DNA from: JBAZMA01 sp041649995
GTDB lineage: Bacteria > Omnitrophota > Gorgyraeia > Velamenicoccales > Velamenicoccaceae
DNA: 64,000 nt
Direction: 5' to 3'
Assembly (NCBI GenBank): GCA_041649995.1
Contig: JBAZMA010000009.1
Span: 28,032 to 92,031, forward strand
Shown one piece after another: positions 25,706-36,639 of the stretch (position 1 is the stretch's first letter; each line of letters opens with the position of its first letter). The notes beneath the pieces were generated by a model, which searched no databases, was not told the DNA's origin, and saw only the letters and a program-made list of their open reading frames with translations. The translations under genes were made by a program, and so were the position numbers.

Positions 25706-26955
25706 AATCCTTCCTTCACTTTTTCGACAAGATCCGCTAAGGGGACTTCCTGCTGCCCTCCGGCGGACATATTCTTTAAAACCGCGGTCCCCTTATCGAT
25801 CTCATTGTCGCCGAGGATCACGCAAAATTTGACTTTCCTTGCGTCCGCCCTGCGCAAAGAAGATTTCAGAGAACCCTGCGCGTAATCCATGTCCGCGCTC
25901 ACGCCGGCCTCACGCAAAGCGGAAAGTATTTCCGCGGATTTGGCGGCGGCTTTTTCTCCCAGGGCAATGACGTAACAGCCCAGATTTTCCTCAGCGCAGG
26001 GGAAGGCCTGCGCGGCCCCGGCCAGCAGCAAACGCTCTTCGCCCAGCGCGAAACCGACCGCGCCTTTTTCAGGGCCTCCCAGTTCTTCAACAAGATTGTC
26101 ATACCTGCCGCCCGCCCCCAGGGCGTCCTGGGAGCCGAGGCCGGAATGCTTGATCTCAAAAACCGTGCGCGTGTAATAGTCCAATCCCCGCACCAGCAAA
26201 GGATCCATCCGGTAAGAAACACCGAAGGCAAGCAGTGATTTTCTCACCCCTTCAAAATGCGCCTGGCAATCAGGACAAATATGGCCATGACCGATATTCA
26301 GGACCGAGACATATTCCCGGCACTGTTTATTCTTGCAATCCAGGACGCGGAAAACATTGCGGTCCATGCGGGCCTGACAATCTTCGCAAAAGGATTTCTT
26401 TTGTGCCAGCAAACGGTCTTTAAGAAGCGCGGCCAGTTTCTTTTTATCATCAAGACACCCCAGGGTGTTGACAACGACTTCAAATCCCTTCACCCCGCTC
26501 TTTGTCAGAATGTCGCAGGCCAGACGGATAATTTCGGCGTCCAGATGAGGGCTGTAGGAACCGATAGCCTCGCATCCGATGTGATGAAATTGACGCAAAC
26601 GGCCCTTTTGCGGCCTCTCAGCCCGGAACATAGGGCCGATATAGAACCATTTGGCAACCGGCGTAGACTGATAAATACCGTGTTCGATATAAGAGCGGAT
26701 AATGGAGGCCGTGGCTTCCGGCCTTAAGACAAAGGCGTCCGTCTCCTTTTTGATCATGAACATCTGCTTCTGGACGATATCGGAAAGATCCCCCAAAGAA
26801 CGCAGAAAAAGTCCCGCTTCTTCAAGCACAGGAGTGCGGATCTCGTGAAAGGCGAAAAGCGAAAAAAGGCCTCTGGCCTGTTCTTCGATTGTCTGCCAAA
26901 GGCTTGTTTCGGGGGGTAAAATATCTTTTGTGCCCCGCGGGGATTTGAAAAGCAT
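25699..26955 (-). CDS. hisS: Histidyl-tRNA synthetase
   Basis: Charges tRNA-His. The 418-residue class IIa enzyme begins with the classic SPRGTKDILPPE. Motif 2 region FRAERPQKGRLRQFHHIGCE, the histidine-specific LVRGLDYYTRTVFE, motif 3 VGFALGEERLLLA and the HGTP anticodon domain at the C-terminus are all present. No Shine-Dalgarno sequence precedes the ATG; instead a perfect 12-base palindrome ends three bases upstream. It is cotranscribed with aspS, a very common bacterial pair. Confidence 0.96.
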   Translation of the reverse strand: MLFKSPRGTKDILPPETSLWQTIEEQARGLFSLFAFHEIRTPVLEEAGLFLRSLGDLSDIVQKQMFMIKKETDAFVLRPEATASIIRSYIEHGIYQSTPVAKWFYIGPMFRAERPQKGRLRQFHHIGCEAIGSYSPHLDAEIIRLACDILTKSGVKGFEVVVNTLGCLDDKKKLAALLKDRLLAQKKSFCEDCQARMDRNVFRVLDCKNKQCREYVSVLNIGHGHICPDCQAHFEGVRKSLLAFGVSYRMDPLLVRGLDYYTRTVFEIKHSGLGSQDALGAGGRYDNLVEELGGPEKGAVGFALGEERLLLAGAAQAFPCAEENLGCYVIALGEKAAAKSAEILSALREAGVSADMDYAQGSLKSSLRRADARKVKFCVILGDNEIDKGTAVLKNMSAGGQQEVPLADLVEKVKEGLC

Positions 26956-26957
26956 CG

Positions 26958-27040
26958 ATAAGCGCTTATTGGGTTGGAGCCGGAGGAAAACCGGCAGCCT
27001 GGAATTTTTTTATCCGGTCACGGCGCTTGAAGCCGGTGAC
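26958..27040 (-). promoter_or_regulatory. Structured leader of hisS-aspS
   Basis: Three dyads lie in the 90 bases before hisS: ATAAGCGCTTAT at 26958-26969 (perfect palindrome), GCCGG/CCGGC around 26979-26995, and GTCACGGC/GCCGGTGAC at 27017-27039. No T-box specifier or TGGN element is apparent. They could control translation of hisS, whose start has no Shine-Dalgarno sequence. Confidence 0.4.
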
Positions 27041-27045
27041 AGGCT

Positions 27046-27075
27046 AAAGGCGGGACTCTTCGACCTCCCGCCTTT
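27046..27075 (-). terminator. Terminator after csp (possibly bidirectional)
   Basis: A 10-bp stem (AAAGGCGGGA with TCCCGCCTTT) with a 10-nt loop lies 18 bases after the csp stop. On the minus strand it is followed by TTTA. On the plus strand it ends in five Ts. It separates hup-csp from hisS-aspS. Confidence 0.65.
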
Positions 27076-27092
27076 TTGAAAGCTCTTTAAGA

Positions 27093-27296
27093 TTATACCT
27101 TAACAACGTCCTGGGCCTGAGGACCTTTTTCCCCCTGGACGATCTCAAACTGCACCTTCTCTCCTTCTTCGAGAGATTTATATCCTTCGCTCTTGATCGC
27201 GGAAAAATGAACGAATACGTCCTGTCCGTCCTCGCATTCTATAAATCCGTATCCTTTTTGCGCGGAAAACCACTTGACCTTACCTACCTGCGGCAT
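27093..27296 (-). CDS. Cold-shock domain protein (CspA family)
   Basis: A 67-residue OB-fold protein that binds single-stranded RNA and DNA and acts as an RNA chaperone. RNP1 (KGYGFIE) and RNP2 (VFVHFSAI) are both intact, and the length is exactly that of CspA-type proteins. It follows hup by 17 bases with a weak GGGGAT-type ribosome-binding site and is closed by a hairpin terminator. Without the cold-shock leader of E. coli cspA it may be constitutively expressed with hup. Confidence 0.96.
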   Translation of the reverse strand: MPQVGKVKWFSAQKGYGFIECEDGQDVFVHFSAIKSEGYKSLEEGEKVQFEIVQGEKGPQAQDVVKV

Positions 27297-27313
27297 AACC
27301 CTATCCCCTATCT

Positions 27314-27586
27314 TTATTTAATGAGTTTTTTCATTTCCAGACCCGACTTGAAAACAACGACTTTCCTGGCCGGAACCGGAACAACCTGCCCAGTCCTTGG
27401 ATTTCGTCCGGTGCGGCTGCGTCTTTCTTTCAGCTTGAAAACGCCGAAATTGCGCAATTCCACCTTTTCACCGCGCACAAGACTGGCGATGATATGATCA
27501 AAGGTCTTTTGCACAACCTTTTTAACATCAATCTGTTTGATACCGGTCTCGTCCGCGATCTTCAATACGATATCTTTTTTTGTCAT
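27314..27586 (-). CDS. hup: HU/IHF-family DNA-binding protein
   Basis: A 90-residue histone-like protein that bends DNA as a dimer. It starts [15 protein letters not shown] and contains [26 protein letters not shown], the family signature with the DNA-intercalating arm, followed by [12 protein letters not shown]. The ATG at 27586 is preceded by GGAGGAGGAG, a near-perfect Shine-Dalgarno sequence, so I reject the upstream start at 27616. I cannot separate HU from IHF by sequence alone. It forms a two-gene unit with the cold-shock gene. Confidence 0.94.
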   Translation of the reverse strand: MTKKDIVLKIADETGIKQIDVKKVVQKTFDHIIASLVRGEKVELRNFGVFKLKERRSRTGRNPRTGQVVPVPARKVVVFKSGLEMKKLIK

Positions 27587-27656
27587 GTCTCCTCCTCCTT
27601 TCCCGAGGCGAAGCAACTCTCTGTCTCGACGATATTTAGGACTTCTAAGAGCCTAA

Positions 27657-27688
27657 GAAAACCTCAACAGCCCTGCCGCGAGGTTTTC
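27657..27688 (-). terminator. dnaE: Hairpin after dnaE
   Basis: GAAAACCTC pairs with GAGGTTTTC across a 14-nt loop, starting 24 bases after the dnaE stop. The stem itself ends in TTTTC on the minus strand, but no longer T-run follows. It separates dnaE from hup. Confidence 0.5.
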
Positions 27689-27711
27689 ATAAGTAAAATA
27701 CCATGAAAGAG

Positions 27712-30700
27712 TTACATCGTCAACTGGAATCTTTCGCTCCCCAGAAGCCCCTCAATCTCGTTAAAAAGCTCCGCTCTGGGCTGAACGAACAGGTCTCTGG
27801 CGATCAGGACCTTGAGCTTCCTGGAATTGTCCGTATCCAGATGCAGATAGACGGGAATGCTCCCCGGAGAAAGGGAAAGTTTTTCCTTTAAAGACTGGAG
27901 AATATTTTCTTTAAGACCGGATAAATCGATAGTTATGGAAGAAATAGCCCGATAGGCCTCATCGATAGGAGCCACATCGCCGGCCAGGATCTTGGGAGTC
28001 TCTTCCCTCAAGCTCAACCGCCCCTTGATCATGACAACATTGCTGGCGACCAGATAGCGGGAAACCTGTTTGTAGGTATTGGGGAAAACAAGCACCTCCA
28101 GGAGGCCGGTGAGATCCTCAACGCGAAGGATGGCCATTTTTTCCCCTTTTTGCCGCGTGGTCGTGATTTTTATCTTATTGATAAGCCCCACAATGGAGAT
28201 ATCCTGCCCGTCCTTCATTTCCGAAAGCTTTCCGATGCAGCAGGAAGCAAAGCGAGACAGGAGATGCTCATATCTGACCAAAGGGTGTCCGCTCACATAA
28301 AAACCCAGGATCTCCTTCTCAAAGGCCAAAAGCTGGAGTTCCGGCCATTCCTTGATGTCCGGGACCCTGACTTCAAACCGCTTGAATCCCGCCTCTGAAG
28401 AATCGGCGTCAAAAAAAGACAATTGACCCGAAGAACGGTCCCTGTGGGCCTTGGCGGAATAATCCAGGCATTCCTGCAGGACGCTCATCATCTGACTGCG
28501 TTTGTAGCCGAAAAAATCCATGGCGCCGCACTTGATCAGGCTTTCCAGGACTTTTCTGTTCACAAGTCTTAAATCCACGCGTTGGCAAAGGTCCTCCAGA
28601 GAAACAAAAGGCCCGCCGGACTTGCGGACGGCGACAATGGAATCAATGGCGCCCTGGCCCACATTCTTGACAGCCAGGAGGCCGAAGCGGATATTGTTTT
28701 CGTTCTCAACCGTAAATTTGGAAAAACTTTCGTTGATGGTAGGATTCAGGACGGTCGTCCCCATCCTGTTGCATTCCTTGACGTATTCGACGACTTTATC
28801 CGTATTTTCTTTTTCGCTTGTCAGAAGCGCGGTCATGAATTCCACAGGATAGTTGGCTTTCAGGAAGGCCGTCCTGTAGGAAATAAGGGCATAGGCCGCC
28901 GAATGGCTCCTGTTGAAGCCGTAACCGGAAAAATAATCAATAAGATCAAAAACCTTGGTGGCGATCCTTTTGTCGATCCTGTTTTTGACGCATCCATCCA
29001 GGAACAACTGCCTCTGCTTGTCCATTTCCTCGGGGATCTTCTTGGCCATGGCGCGGCGCAACAAATCCGCCTGGGCCATGCTGAAACCCGCCAGGGCGGA
29101 AGCAATCTGCATGACCTGCTCCTGATAAACCATGATCCCGTAGGTGTCCTTGAGGATCGGCTCCATCTTCGGGTGATCATAGACAATGGGTTTCAGCTTG
29201 TGCTTGCGCTGAATAAAATCATCCAGCATGCCCGATCCGATGGGACCCGGCCTGTAGAGCGCCAGGAGCGCGATCAAATCCTCAAAAAGGGTCGGGTTCA
29301 GCTTGCGCAACAGGTCGCGCATTCCGGCGCTTTCCAGCTGGAAGACGCCCATGGTCTGAGCCGAAGCCAGGAGCTCAAAGGTCTTTTTGTCTTCCAGAGA
29401 AATTTCATCAATGTTGATGTCCACACTCTTTGTCCGACGGATGATCTTCAGGGCCTCGGCGATGACGGTCAGCGTGCGCAGGCCCAGAAAATCCATTTTC
29501 AGGAGGCCGATCTTTTCCAAGGCCTTCATGGAAAATCCGGATGTGACCTGGTCTTCATCCAGCTTGCACAAAGGCATGTAGGTGTCTAAGGGTTTATCGC
29601 CGATCACGACCCCGGCGGCATGGACAGACGCGTGACGGGACAAACCTTCCAGGTCCTTGGCGGTCTCCAGCAATTTATGCACCTGAGGATCTTTTTCATA
29701 AAGACTCTTGAGTTCATCCGTCTTGAGCGCGTCCTCCAGGGTGATCCCGAGTTCCGGCGGAACGAGCTTGGCGATCCGGTCCACATCCGCGTAAGGCACG
29801 CCCATGACCCGGCCGACATCGCGGATGACCGCGCGGGCGAGCATGGTCCCGAAGGTGATGATCTGGGCGACATTTTCCTTCCCATACTTCTGATTGACGT
29901 AATCGATGACTTCCTGCCGACGCTCGAAACAGAAATCAATATCGATATCGGGGAGCCCGACCCTTTCCGGATTCAGGAACCGTTCAAAAAGCAGGTTATA
30001 GCGCAAAGGATCAAGCTCTGTGATCCCCAAGAGATAACTGACGAGGCTGCCGGCGGCAGACCCTCTGCCGGGCCCCACGGGGATATCCCGGCTTTTGGCG
30101 TAATTGATAAAATCCCAGACGATGAGGAAATAGCTGATAAAACCCATCTGGGAAATGATCTTGACCTCGTGATCAAGCCGGTCTTTGATCTCCGGGGTCA
30201 GGCGCCCCGCGTAACGCCTGGCGAGACCCTTTGAGCAAAGGTCTTTGAGATACTCTTCGCCGGATATCCCTTCAGGGGGCGTATACTGAGGGAGGTGGGG
30301 TTTGCCGAATTCCAGCGTCAGATTGCAGCGTCCGGCGATTTCCATGGTATTTCGGATGGATTCAGGCGCGTAGGAGAAAAGCTGTTTCATTTCCTGGGGG
30401 CTTTTAAAATAAAATTCCTGGGTCTGGAAACGCATGCGATTGGGATCATCCAGGGTCGTTTGTGTCTGAATGCACAGGAGGGCTTCGTGGGATTGCGCGC
30501 TTTTCTTGCTGAGATAATGAACGTCGTTGGTGGCGGCCAGGGGAAGGTTCAGTTCCTTTGAGATCTTCAGGAGGCCCTCGTTGGCCGCTGTCTGCTCCGG
30601 AATCAGGTTTTCCTGGATCTCCAGATAAAAATTATCCTTGCCGAAAATACAGGAGAATTCGTCCGCGGATTTGACGGCGTCATGATAACGGCCCGCCGTA

Positions 30701-31146
30701 AGCAGGCAGGCCAATTCTCCTTTAAGGCAGGCGCTTAACCCGATCAGGCCGCGGCTGTAGCGGGCCAGGATCTCCTTGTCCACGCGAGGGCGGTAATAAT
30801 ATCCTTCCAGATACCCTAAGGAAACGAGCTTGGAAAGATTCCTGTACCCCTCTTCATCTTTGGCCAGGAGAATAAAATGATTGGACCCTTCGCTGATGCT
30901 AGCCGACCTGTCAAAACGGCCCTTCTGGGCGACATAAACTTCGCAGCCGATGATGGGTTTGATGCCCTGCTTCCTGGCCTCCGAGTAAAAATCGATGGCC
31001 CCAAACATATTGCCGTGGTCTGTTATGGCCACGGCAGGCATTTTGTATTCGATCGCTTTGGCTATGAGTTCTTTGATGCGGCAGGCGCCGTCAAGGAGGC
31101 TGAACTGGGTATGAAGATGAAGATGGACGAAATCGGAATGGCTCAT
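27712..31146 (-). CDS. dnaE: DNA polymerase III alpha subunit
   Basis: Catalytic subunit of the replicative polymerase. The 1144 residues contain the N-terminal PHP domain (HLHTQFSLLDG), the C-family palm with PDIDIDFCFERR (catalytic Asp pair) and GPGRGSAAGS, and FNRSHSAAYALISY in the fingers. A helix-hairpin-helix region and an OB-fold (VGLINKIKITTTRQKG) follow near 970-1050, then a short C-terminal domain. No proofreading exonuclease is embedded, so it is DnaE type, not PolC. It lies 113 bases after guaA, with no separate promoter that I can see. Confidence 0.97.
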   Translation of the reverse strand: MSHSDFVHLHLHTQFSLLDGACRIKELIAKAIEYKMPAVAITDHGNMFGAIDFYSEARKQGIKPIIGCEVYVAQKGRFDRSASISEGSNHFILLAKDEEGYRNLSKLVSLGYLEGYYYRPRVDKEILARYSRGLIGLSACLKGELACLLTAGRYHDAVKSADEFSCIFGKDNFYLEIQENLIPEQTAANEGLLKISKELNLPLAATNDVHYLSKKSAQSHEALLCIQTQTTLDDPNRMRFQTQEFYFKSPQEMKQLFSYAPESIRNTMEIAGRCNLTLEFGKPHLPQYTPPEGISGEEYLKDLCSKGLARRYAGRLTPEIKDRLDHEVKIISQMGFISYFLIVWDFINYAKSRDIPVGPGRGSAAGSLVSYLLGITELDPLRYNLLFERFLNPERVGLPDIDIDFCFERRQEVIDYVNQKYGKENVAQIITFGTMLARAVIRDVGRVMGVPYADVDRIAKLVPPELGITLEDALKTDELKSLYEKDPQVHKLLETAKDLEGLSRHASVHAAGVVIGDKPLDTYMPLCKLDEDQVTSGFSMKALEKIGLLKMDFLGLRTLTVIAEALKIIRRTKSVDINIDEISLEDKKTFELLASAQTMGVFQLESAGMRDLLRKLNPTLFEDLIALLALYRPGPIGSGMLDDFIQRKHKLKPIVYDHPKMEPILKDTYGIMVYQEQVMQIASALAGFSMAQADLLRRAMAKKIPEEMDKQRQLFLDGCVKNRIDKRIATKVFDLIDYFSGYGFNRSHSAAYALISYRTAFLKANYPVEFMTALLTSEKENTDKVVEYVKECNRMGTTVLNPTINESFSKFTVENENNIRFGLLAVKNVGQGAIDSIVAVRKSGGPFVSLEDLCQRVDLRLVNRKVLESLIKCGAMDFFGYKRSQMMSVLQECLDYSAKAHRDRSSGQLSFFDADSSEAGFKRFEVRVPDIKEWPELQLLAFEKEILGFYVSGHPLVRYEHLLSRFASCCIGKLSEMKDGQDISIVGLINKIKITTTRQKGEKMAILRVEDLTGLLEVLVFPNTYKQVSRYLVASNVVMIKGRLSLREETPKILAGDVAPIDEAYRAISSITIDLSGLKENILQSLKEKLSLSPGSIPVYLHLDTDNSRKLKVLIARDLFVQPRAELFNEIEGLLGSERFQLTM

Positions 31147-31259
31147 GAAACTTTCGCTCGAAGCCCTGTTTACGCACAGTTCTTCACTTTACCGACTGCT
31201 GACCTTTTCCGCCTGGGCCGCTAAAACTCCTCAAAGCCCGCGGGGAAACGGAAACCAGA

Positions 31260-32915
31260 CTATTCCCACTCAATGGTTGAAGGAGGTTTAGAGCTGATGT
31301 CGTAAACAACCCTGTTGATTCCCCTCACTTCATTGATGATACGGCTGGAAACCTTGCCCAGCAATTCAGGGTTCAGTTTAACCCAATCCGCGGTCATGCC
31401 GTCTCCGCTCGAAACGCAGCGCAGGGCAATGGCATTCTCGTAAGTCCGTTCGTCGCCCATGACGCCCACGCTTTTGATGCAAAGCAGGACACAGAACGAC
31501 TGCCAGACTTCCTGATACAGGCCCGCCTTGCGGATTTCGCTGACAAAGATATCGTCCGCGTCCCGCAGGATCTGCAGGCGCTCGGGGGTCACATCACCGA
31601 CAATACGGATCGCCAGACCCGGTCCCGGGAAAGGCTGTCTATGGATGATCTCCTGCGGCAACCCCAGCTGCTTGGCCAGTTCACGGACCTCGTCCTTGAA
31701 CAGCTCCCTTAAGGGTTCGATCAATTTCAGGTTCATTTTCTCAGGCAGCCCGCCGACATTATGATGCGATTTGATTTTGGCGGACGGTGAACCCGAGAAC
31801 GAAACGCTTTCGATGACATCGGGATAAAGCGTCCCCTGCGCCAGATATTTTACACGCTTGATCTTTTTGGATTCCTCCTCAAAGACCTTGATGAATTCGT
31901 CGCCGATGGCTTTACGCTTCTCTTCCGGGTCTGTCACGCCCTTAAGCCGCTTCAAAAAACGGTTCTGGGCGTTGACAAAATCAAGGTTCATATGGAAATT
32001 CCCCCGGAAAATCGCCTTGATCTCTTCGGCCTCCTTGTTGCGGACAAGGCCGTTATCGACAAAAATGCAGCGCAACTGTCTGCCGATCGCCCTGTGGATC
32101 AGCACGGCGGCCACGGAGGAATCAACCCCTCCGCTCAAACCGCAAACCACGCTGTCCTTGCCAACCAGCAACCGGATCTCGTTAATGGTATCCCTGATGA
32201 AAGCGCCCATTTCCCAGCTTGGCCTGCATCGGCATATCCTGTAGAGAAAATTCGAAATGATATCCGAGCCCCTGGTCGTATGAGACACCTCGGGGTGGAA
32301 CTGAACCCCGAAAATCTTGCGGTCACGGCTGACAAAAGCGGCGTTATGGGTGCTTAAGGTATGCGCGATGGAAACAAACCCTTTGGGAAGCGTGGAGACG
32401 TAATCCCCATGGCTCATCCAGCAGGTGATATTCCCGGGAAGGCCGCTGAAAAAATCAGCATGGTCGTCGATAAACAATTCCTGGCGGCCGAATTCCCTCT
32501 CTTTTGTCCTGCGGACTTTGCCTCCGAAATGCTGGGCGATCAACTGCTGGCCGTAACAGATGCCGAGAATCGGGATCCCCAATTTAAAAATCGCCTTGTC
32601 GCATTTCGGGCTTTTCTCGTCATAAACGCTGGCGGGTCCGCCGGAAAGAATGATGCCTTTGGGCGCCTGCGCCTTGATCTCTTCGGCGGTCATCTTGTGG
32701 GAAACGATCTTGCTGTACACCTTGGCTTCCCGGATCCTGCGGGCGATCAACTGGGTATACTGGGAACCAAAATCAAGGATCAGGATGGAGTTCTTCTGCC
32801 GCAAGGCGATGGAAGAAGGAGCGGAAGATTTCTGCGTGTGCCGTTTGCGCGAAAAAGCGAACGTGAATTTTTGTTTTTTTATCTTTCTGGCAAAACTCTG
32901 TTTTTTTGTCTTCAC
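31260..32915 (-). CDS. guaA: GMP synthase (glutamine-hydrolysing) with basic N-terminal extension
   Basis: Converts XMP to GMP using glutamine and ATP. The class I amidotransferase domain begins at [18 protein letters not shown] (about 43), has the nucleophile loop GICYGQQL and FHPEVSHT. The ATP-pyrophosphatase domain has the P-loop [12 protein letters not shown] and [10 protein letters not shown]. The C-terminus ends in PPSTIEWE as in all GuaA. The 551-residue chain carries about 42 extra Lys/Arg-rich residues at the start. The GTG start overlaps the guaB stop (GTGA), which supports it; a TTG at about 32804 would give the normal length. Confidence 0.95.
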   Translation of the reverse strand: MKTKKQSFARKIKKQKFTFAFSRKRHTQKSSAPSSIALRQKNSILILDFGSQYTQLIARRIREAKVYSKIVSHKMTAEEIKAQAPKGIILSGGPASVYDEKSPKCDKAIFKLGIPILGICYGQQLIAQHFGGKVRRTKEREFGRQELFIDDHADFFSGLPGNITCWMSHGDYVSTLPKGFVSIAHTLSTHNAAFVSRDRKIFGVQFHPEVSHTTRGSDIISNFLYRICRCRPSWEMGAFIRDTINEIRLLVGKDSVVCGLSGGVDSSVAAVLIHRAIGRQLRCIFVDNGLVRNKEAEEIKAIFRGNFHMNLDFVNAQNRFLKRLKGVTDPEEKRKAIGDEFIKVFEEESKKIKRVKYLAQGTLYPDVIESVSFSGSPSAKIKSHHNVGGLPEKMNLKLIEPLRELFKDEVRELAKQLGLPQEIIHRQPFPGPGLAIRIVGDVTPERLQILRDADDIFVSEIRKAGLYQEVWQSFCVLLCIKSVGVMGDERTYENAIALRCVSSGDGMTADWVKLNPELLGKVSSRIINEVRGINRVVYDISSKPPSTIEWE

Positions 32916-34072
32916 TTGCCCATCCCTACTCTCTGGACGACCTGGAAAATCTTTCCTTCCGTCTGGATTGAAGGCGCGATAATGATCTCAGTGAACTGCA
33001 TATCCTTAATGTTGGCCGCTCCCAGACACCCCATGGATGTGGTCAGGGCGCCCATAAGATTCTGGGAACCGTCGTCCACCTTGGCCGGCCCGAAGAGGAT
33101 TTCTTCCAGCGAACCCGTCGTGCCTACGAACACGCGCGTGCCCCTGGGCAGGTTGGCGTGAGAAGTGGCCATGCCCCAATGGTACCCGCGGCCGGGGGCT
33201 TCCACGGCCCTGGCAAAGGCCGAACCGACCATAACGGCGTCGGCTCCCGCGGCAAACGCCTTGCAGATCTCTCCGCCGATGCGCATGCCGCCGTCCGTAA
33301 TAATCGGAATATATTTCCCCGTCCTCTTGAAATAATAATCCCTGGCGGCTGCGGCGTCGATCGTAGCCGTGACTTGCGGCACTCCGATCCCCAGGACGCC
33401 GCGCGTGGTGCAGGCAGCCCCAGGACCGACACCGATCAAAAGCCCCGCGGCCCCCGTGTCCAAGAGTTCCAGCGTCACGCCGTACGTCACGCAATTCCCC
33501 AGGATCACAGGGATATCCCTTTTCTCGCAGAATTTCTTTAAATCCAGTGCCTTATATTCTTTCGCCAGATGGCGGGTCGTTGTCACGGTGGATTGAACGA
33601 CAAAAATATCCGCACCGGCGTCTTCGGCTATGGCGGCAAATTTTTCGGCGTTTTGAGGAATACAGCTGACGACGGCGGGGGCCTTTTTCTTCTTGATCTC
33701 CTCGACACGCGCCCCGACCAGCTTTTCCTTGATCGGCCTTAAATAAACTTCCTGAACAAGACGGGTTGCTTCCTGAGGAGAGGCCTTGGCAATGGCCTCC
33801 AGGACTTCATCGGGGTTTTCGTAACGCGTCTGGATCCCGTCCAGATTAAGGACGGCGATACCGCCCAAACGCCCCATTTCTGCCGCAAATCTGACATCTA
33901 CGACACCGTCCATGGCCGCAGCCAAAATCGGTATCTTGTAACGCTTGCCGTCCATCTCCCAGGAAGGATCTACTTCCAGGGGATTTATCGTTGTCATGCC
34001 GGGAACAAGCGCGACTTCATCAAATCCGTAACATTTTCTGGCTCTTCGGTTTATTCCAATCCATTCCCCCAT
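32912..34072 (-). CDS. GuaB3-type IMP dehydrogenase-family protein
   Basis: A 386-residue (beta/alpha)8 barrel of the IMPDH/GMP reductase family, probably oxidising IMP to XMP with NAD. The loop [20 protein letters not shown] has the catalytic Cys, and the nucleotide site appears in [25 protein letters not shown]. It lacks the tandem CBS domains of ordinary GuaB and starts [25 protein letters not shown], matching the GuaB3 group known from actinobacteria and cyanobacteria. Being translationally coupled to guaA, it is likely the working IMPDH here, though no biochemical proof can be read from sequence. Confidence 0.9.
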   Translation of the reverse strand: MGEWIGINRRARKCYGFDEVALVPGMTTINPLEVDPSWEMDGKRYKIPILAAAMDGVVDVRFAAEMGRLGGIAVLNLDGIQTRYENPDEVLEAIAKASPQEATRLVQEVYLRPIKEKLVGARVEEIKKKKAPAVVSCIPQNAEKFAAIAEDAGADIFVVQSTVTTTRHLAKEYKALDLKKFCEKRDIPVILGNCVTYGVTLELLDTGAAGLLIGVGPGAACTTRGVLGIGVPQVTATIDAAAARDYYFKRTGKYIPIITDGGMRIGGEICKAFAAGADAVMVGSAFARAVEAPGRGYHWGMATSHANLPRGTRVFVGTTGSLEEILFGPAKVDDGSQNLMGALTTSMGCLGAANIKDMQFTEIIIAPSIQTEGKIFQVVQRVGMGK

Positions 34073-34143
34073 AATGCCTCCGCAACCTGTACCGGTTAAA
34101 ATTTCGATGCCCCTTGCCCTGGGCCATTTAAAAAATATGTGTT

Positions 34144-34172
34144 AGTTTACAAAAGAAAGACCCTCTTGTCAA
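34144..34172 (-). promoter_or_regulatory. Sigma-70-type promoter for guaB-guaA
   Basis: Minus-strand TTGACA (34172-34167) and TAAACT (34149-34144) are separated by 17 bases. The predicted leader is about 65 nt. A second TTGACA lies slightly upstream (34203-34208) without an equally good -10 box. Confidence 0.65.
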
Positions 34173-34225
34173 GTTAAACCTTTTTAAAGCCTTTTATTTT
34201 GCTGTCAAAAACGGCCGGTTCTCTC

Positions 34226-34260
34226 AAAAAAAACCGGGCCTGCGGCAAGCAGGCCCGGTT
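34226..34260 (-). terminator. Rho-independent terminator of groES-groEL
   Basis: A perfect 12-bp GC-rich stem (34232-34243 with 34249-34260), a five-base loop, and a run of eight T on the minus strand. It lies 54 bases after the groEL stop and is the clearest intrinsic terminator in the window. Confidence 0.93.
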
Positions 34261-34314
34261 ATCGTTCTGGTCTAAAAACCTCGGGATGGATTCCTTTTTT
34301 AATTAATCCCGGAT

Positions 34315-35976
<1,662 letters not shown>

Positions 35977-36077
35977 TCACGCTGTGTAACGAAGCAACTC
36001 ATTCGTGCGAATTATCCCCCGCGCTTTTCGGGGGCCATTAACTAAGAAAATCCTTACCGTCTAAGTCAGGGTCTCGC

Positions 36078-36371
36078 TTATTTCTTCACAATGGCCAGAA
36101 TATCCTCTTCCTTGACAATAAGATACTCATCGCCTTCCTTGGTCGAGACTTCCGTCCCGCTGTATTTTCCATACAGAACGACATCGCCTTCCTTGACTTC
36201 GGGTTTCTGCACAGTCCCGTTGTCCAGGACTTTCCCTTTGCCCACAGCCACGACCTTGCCTTCCTGCGGCTTTTCCTTGACCGTATCAGGCAGGACAATG
36301 CCCCCCTTGGTCTTAGATTCGGCTTCCAGCGGCTTGATAATGACCCTGTCCCCTAATGGTTGAAAGTTCAT
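36078..36371 (-). CDS. groS: Co-chaperonin GroES
   Basis: Heptameric lid of GroEL. The 97 residues contain [17 protein letters not shown], the mobile loop [12 protein letters not shown], and [10 protein letters not shown] and [15 protein letters not shown], all standard. A strong AGGAGGAG lies 5-6 bases before the ATG. It is the first gene of the heat-shock unit, with the CIRCE element 118 bases upstream. Confidence 0.99.
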   Translation of the reverse strand: MNFQPLGDRVIIKPLEAESKTKGGIVLPDTVKEKPQEGKVVAVGKGKVLDNGTVQKPEVKEGDVVLYGKYSGTEVSTKEGDEYLIVKEEDILAIVKK

Positions 36372-36488
36372 GCGGTCTCCTCCTTTTTGAGTGATTTGTT
36401 ATTTTAACCCCTAAATGTCCTTTGGGCGTCGGCGCGTTTGGACCTGCTGTTTTCTCTCATCCCACGCGCGGATTAGAGTTATTTTCAA

Positions 36489-36515
36489 TTAGCACTCCAA
36501 CGTCCAGAGTGCTAA
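36489..36515 (-). promoter_or_regulatory. CIRCE operator (HrcA binding site)
   Basis: TTAGCACTC (36489-36497), a 9-base spacer and GAGTGCTAA (36507-36515) match the CIRCE consensus without a mismatch. It lies in the transcribed leader, downstream of the promoter at 36582-36610, and implies repression of groES-groEL by HrcA. hrcA itself is not in the window. Confidence 0.96.
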
Positions 36516-36581
36516 CATCAAATTTAAAAAAAGGCAAAATCCGGGGAAATCAATTTACGCCCCCTCATTTTGCGAAATTGA

Positions 36582-36610
36582 ATTTTAGTAAAATTTCAAT
36601 TTTTTGTCAA
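36582..36610 (-). promoter_or_regulatory. Sigma-70-type promoter for groES-groEL
   Basis: Minus-strand TTGACA (36610-36605), 17-base spacer, TAAAAT (36587-36582). It begins 29 bases after the coaX stop. The start point would be near 36575, about 60 bases ahead of CIRCE, so another start nearer to CIRCE may also exist. Confidence 0.75.
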
Positions 36611-36639
36611 GTATTTTTTAAACGGCCGGCCGCCTCTTG

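Noticed and set aside
26956..27045. T-box riboswitch before hisS
   Set aside because: No TGGN antiterminator bulge, no T-box sequence and no terminator/antiterminator alternative could be found in the 90-base leader.
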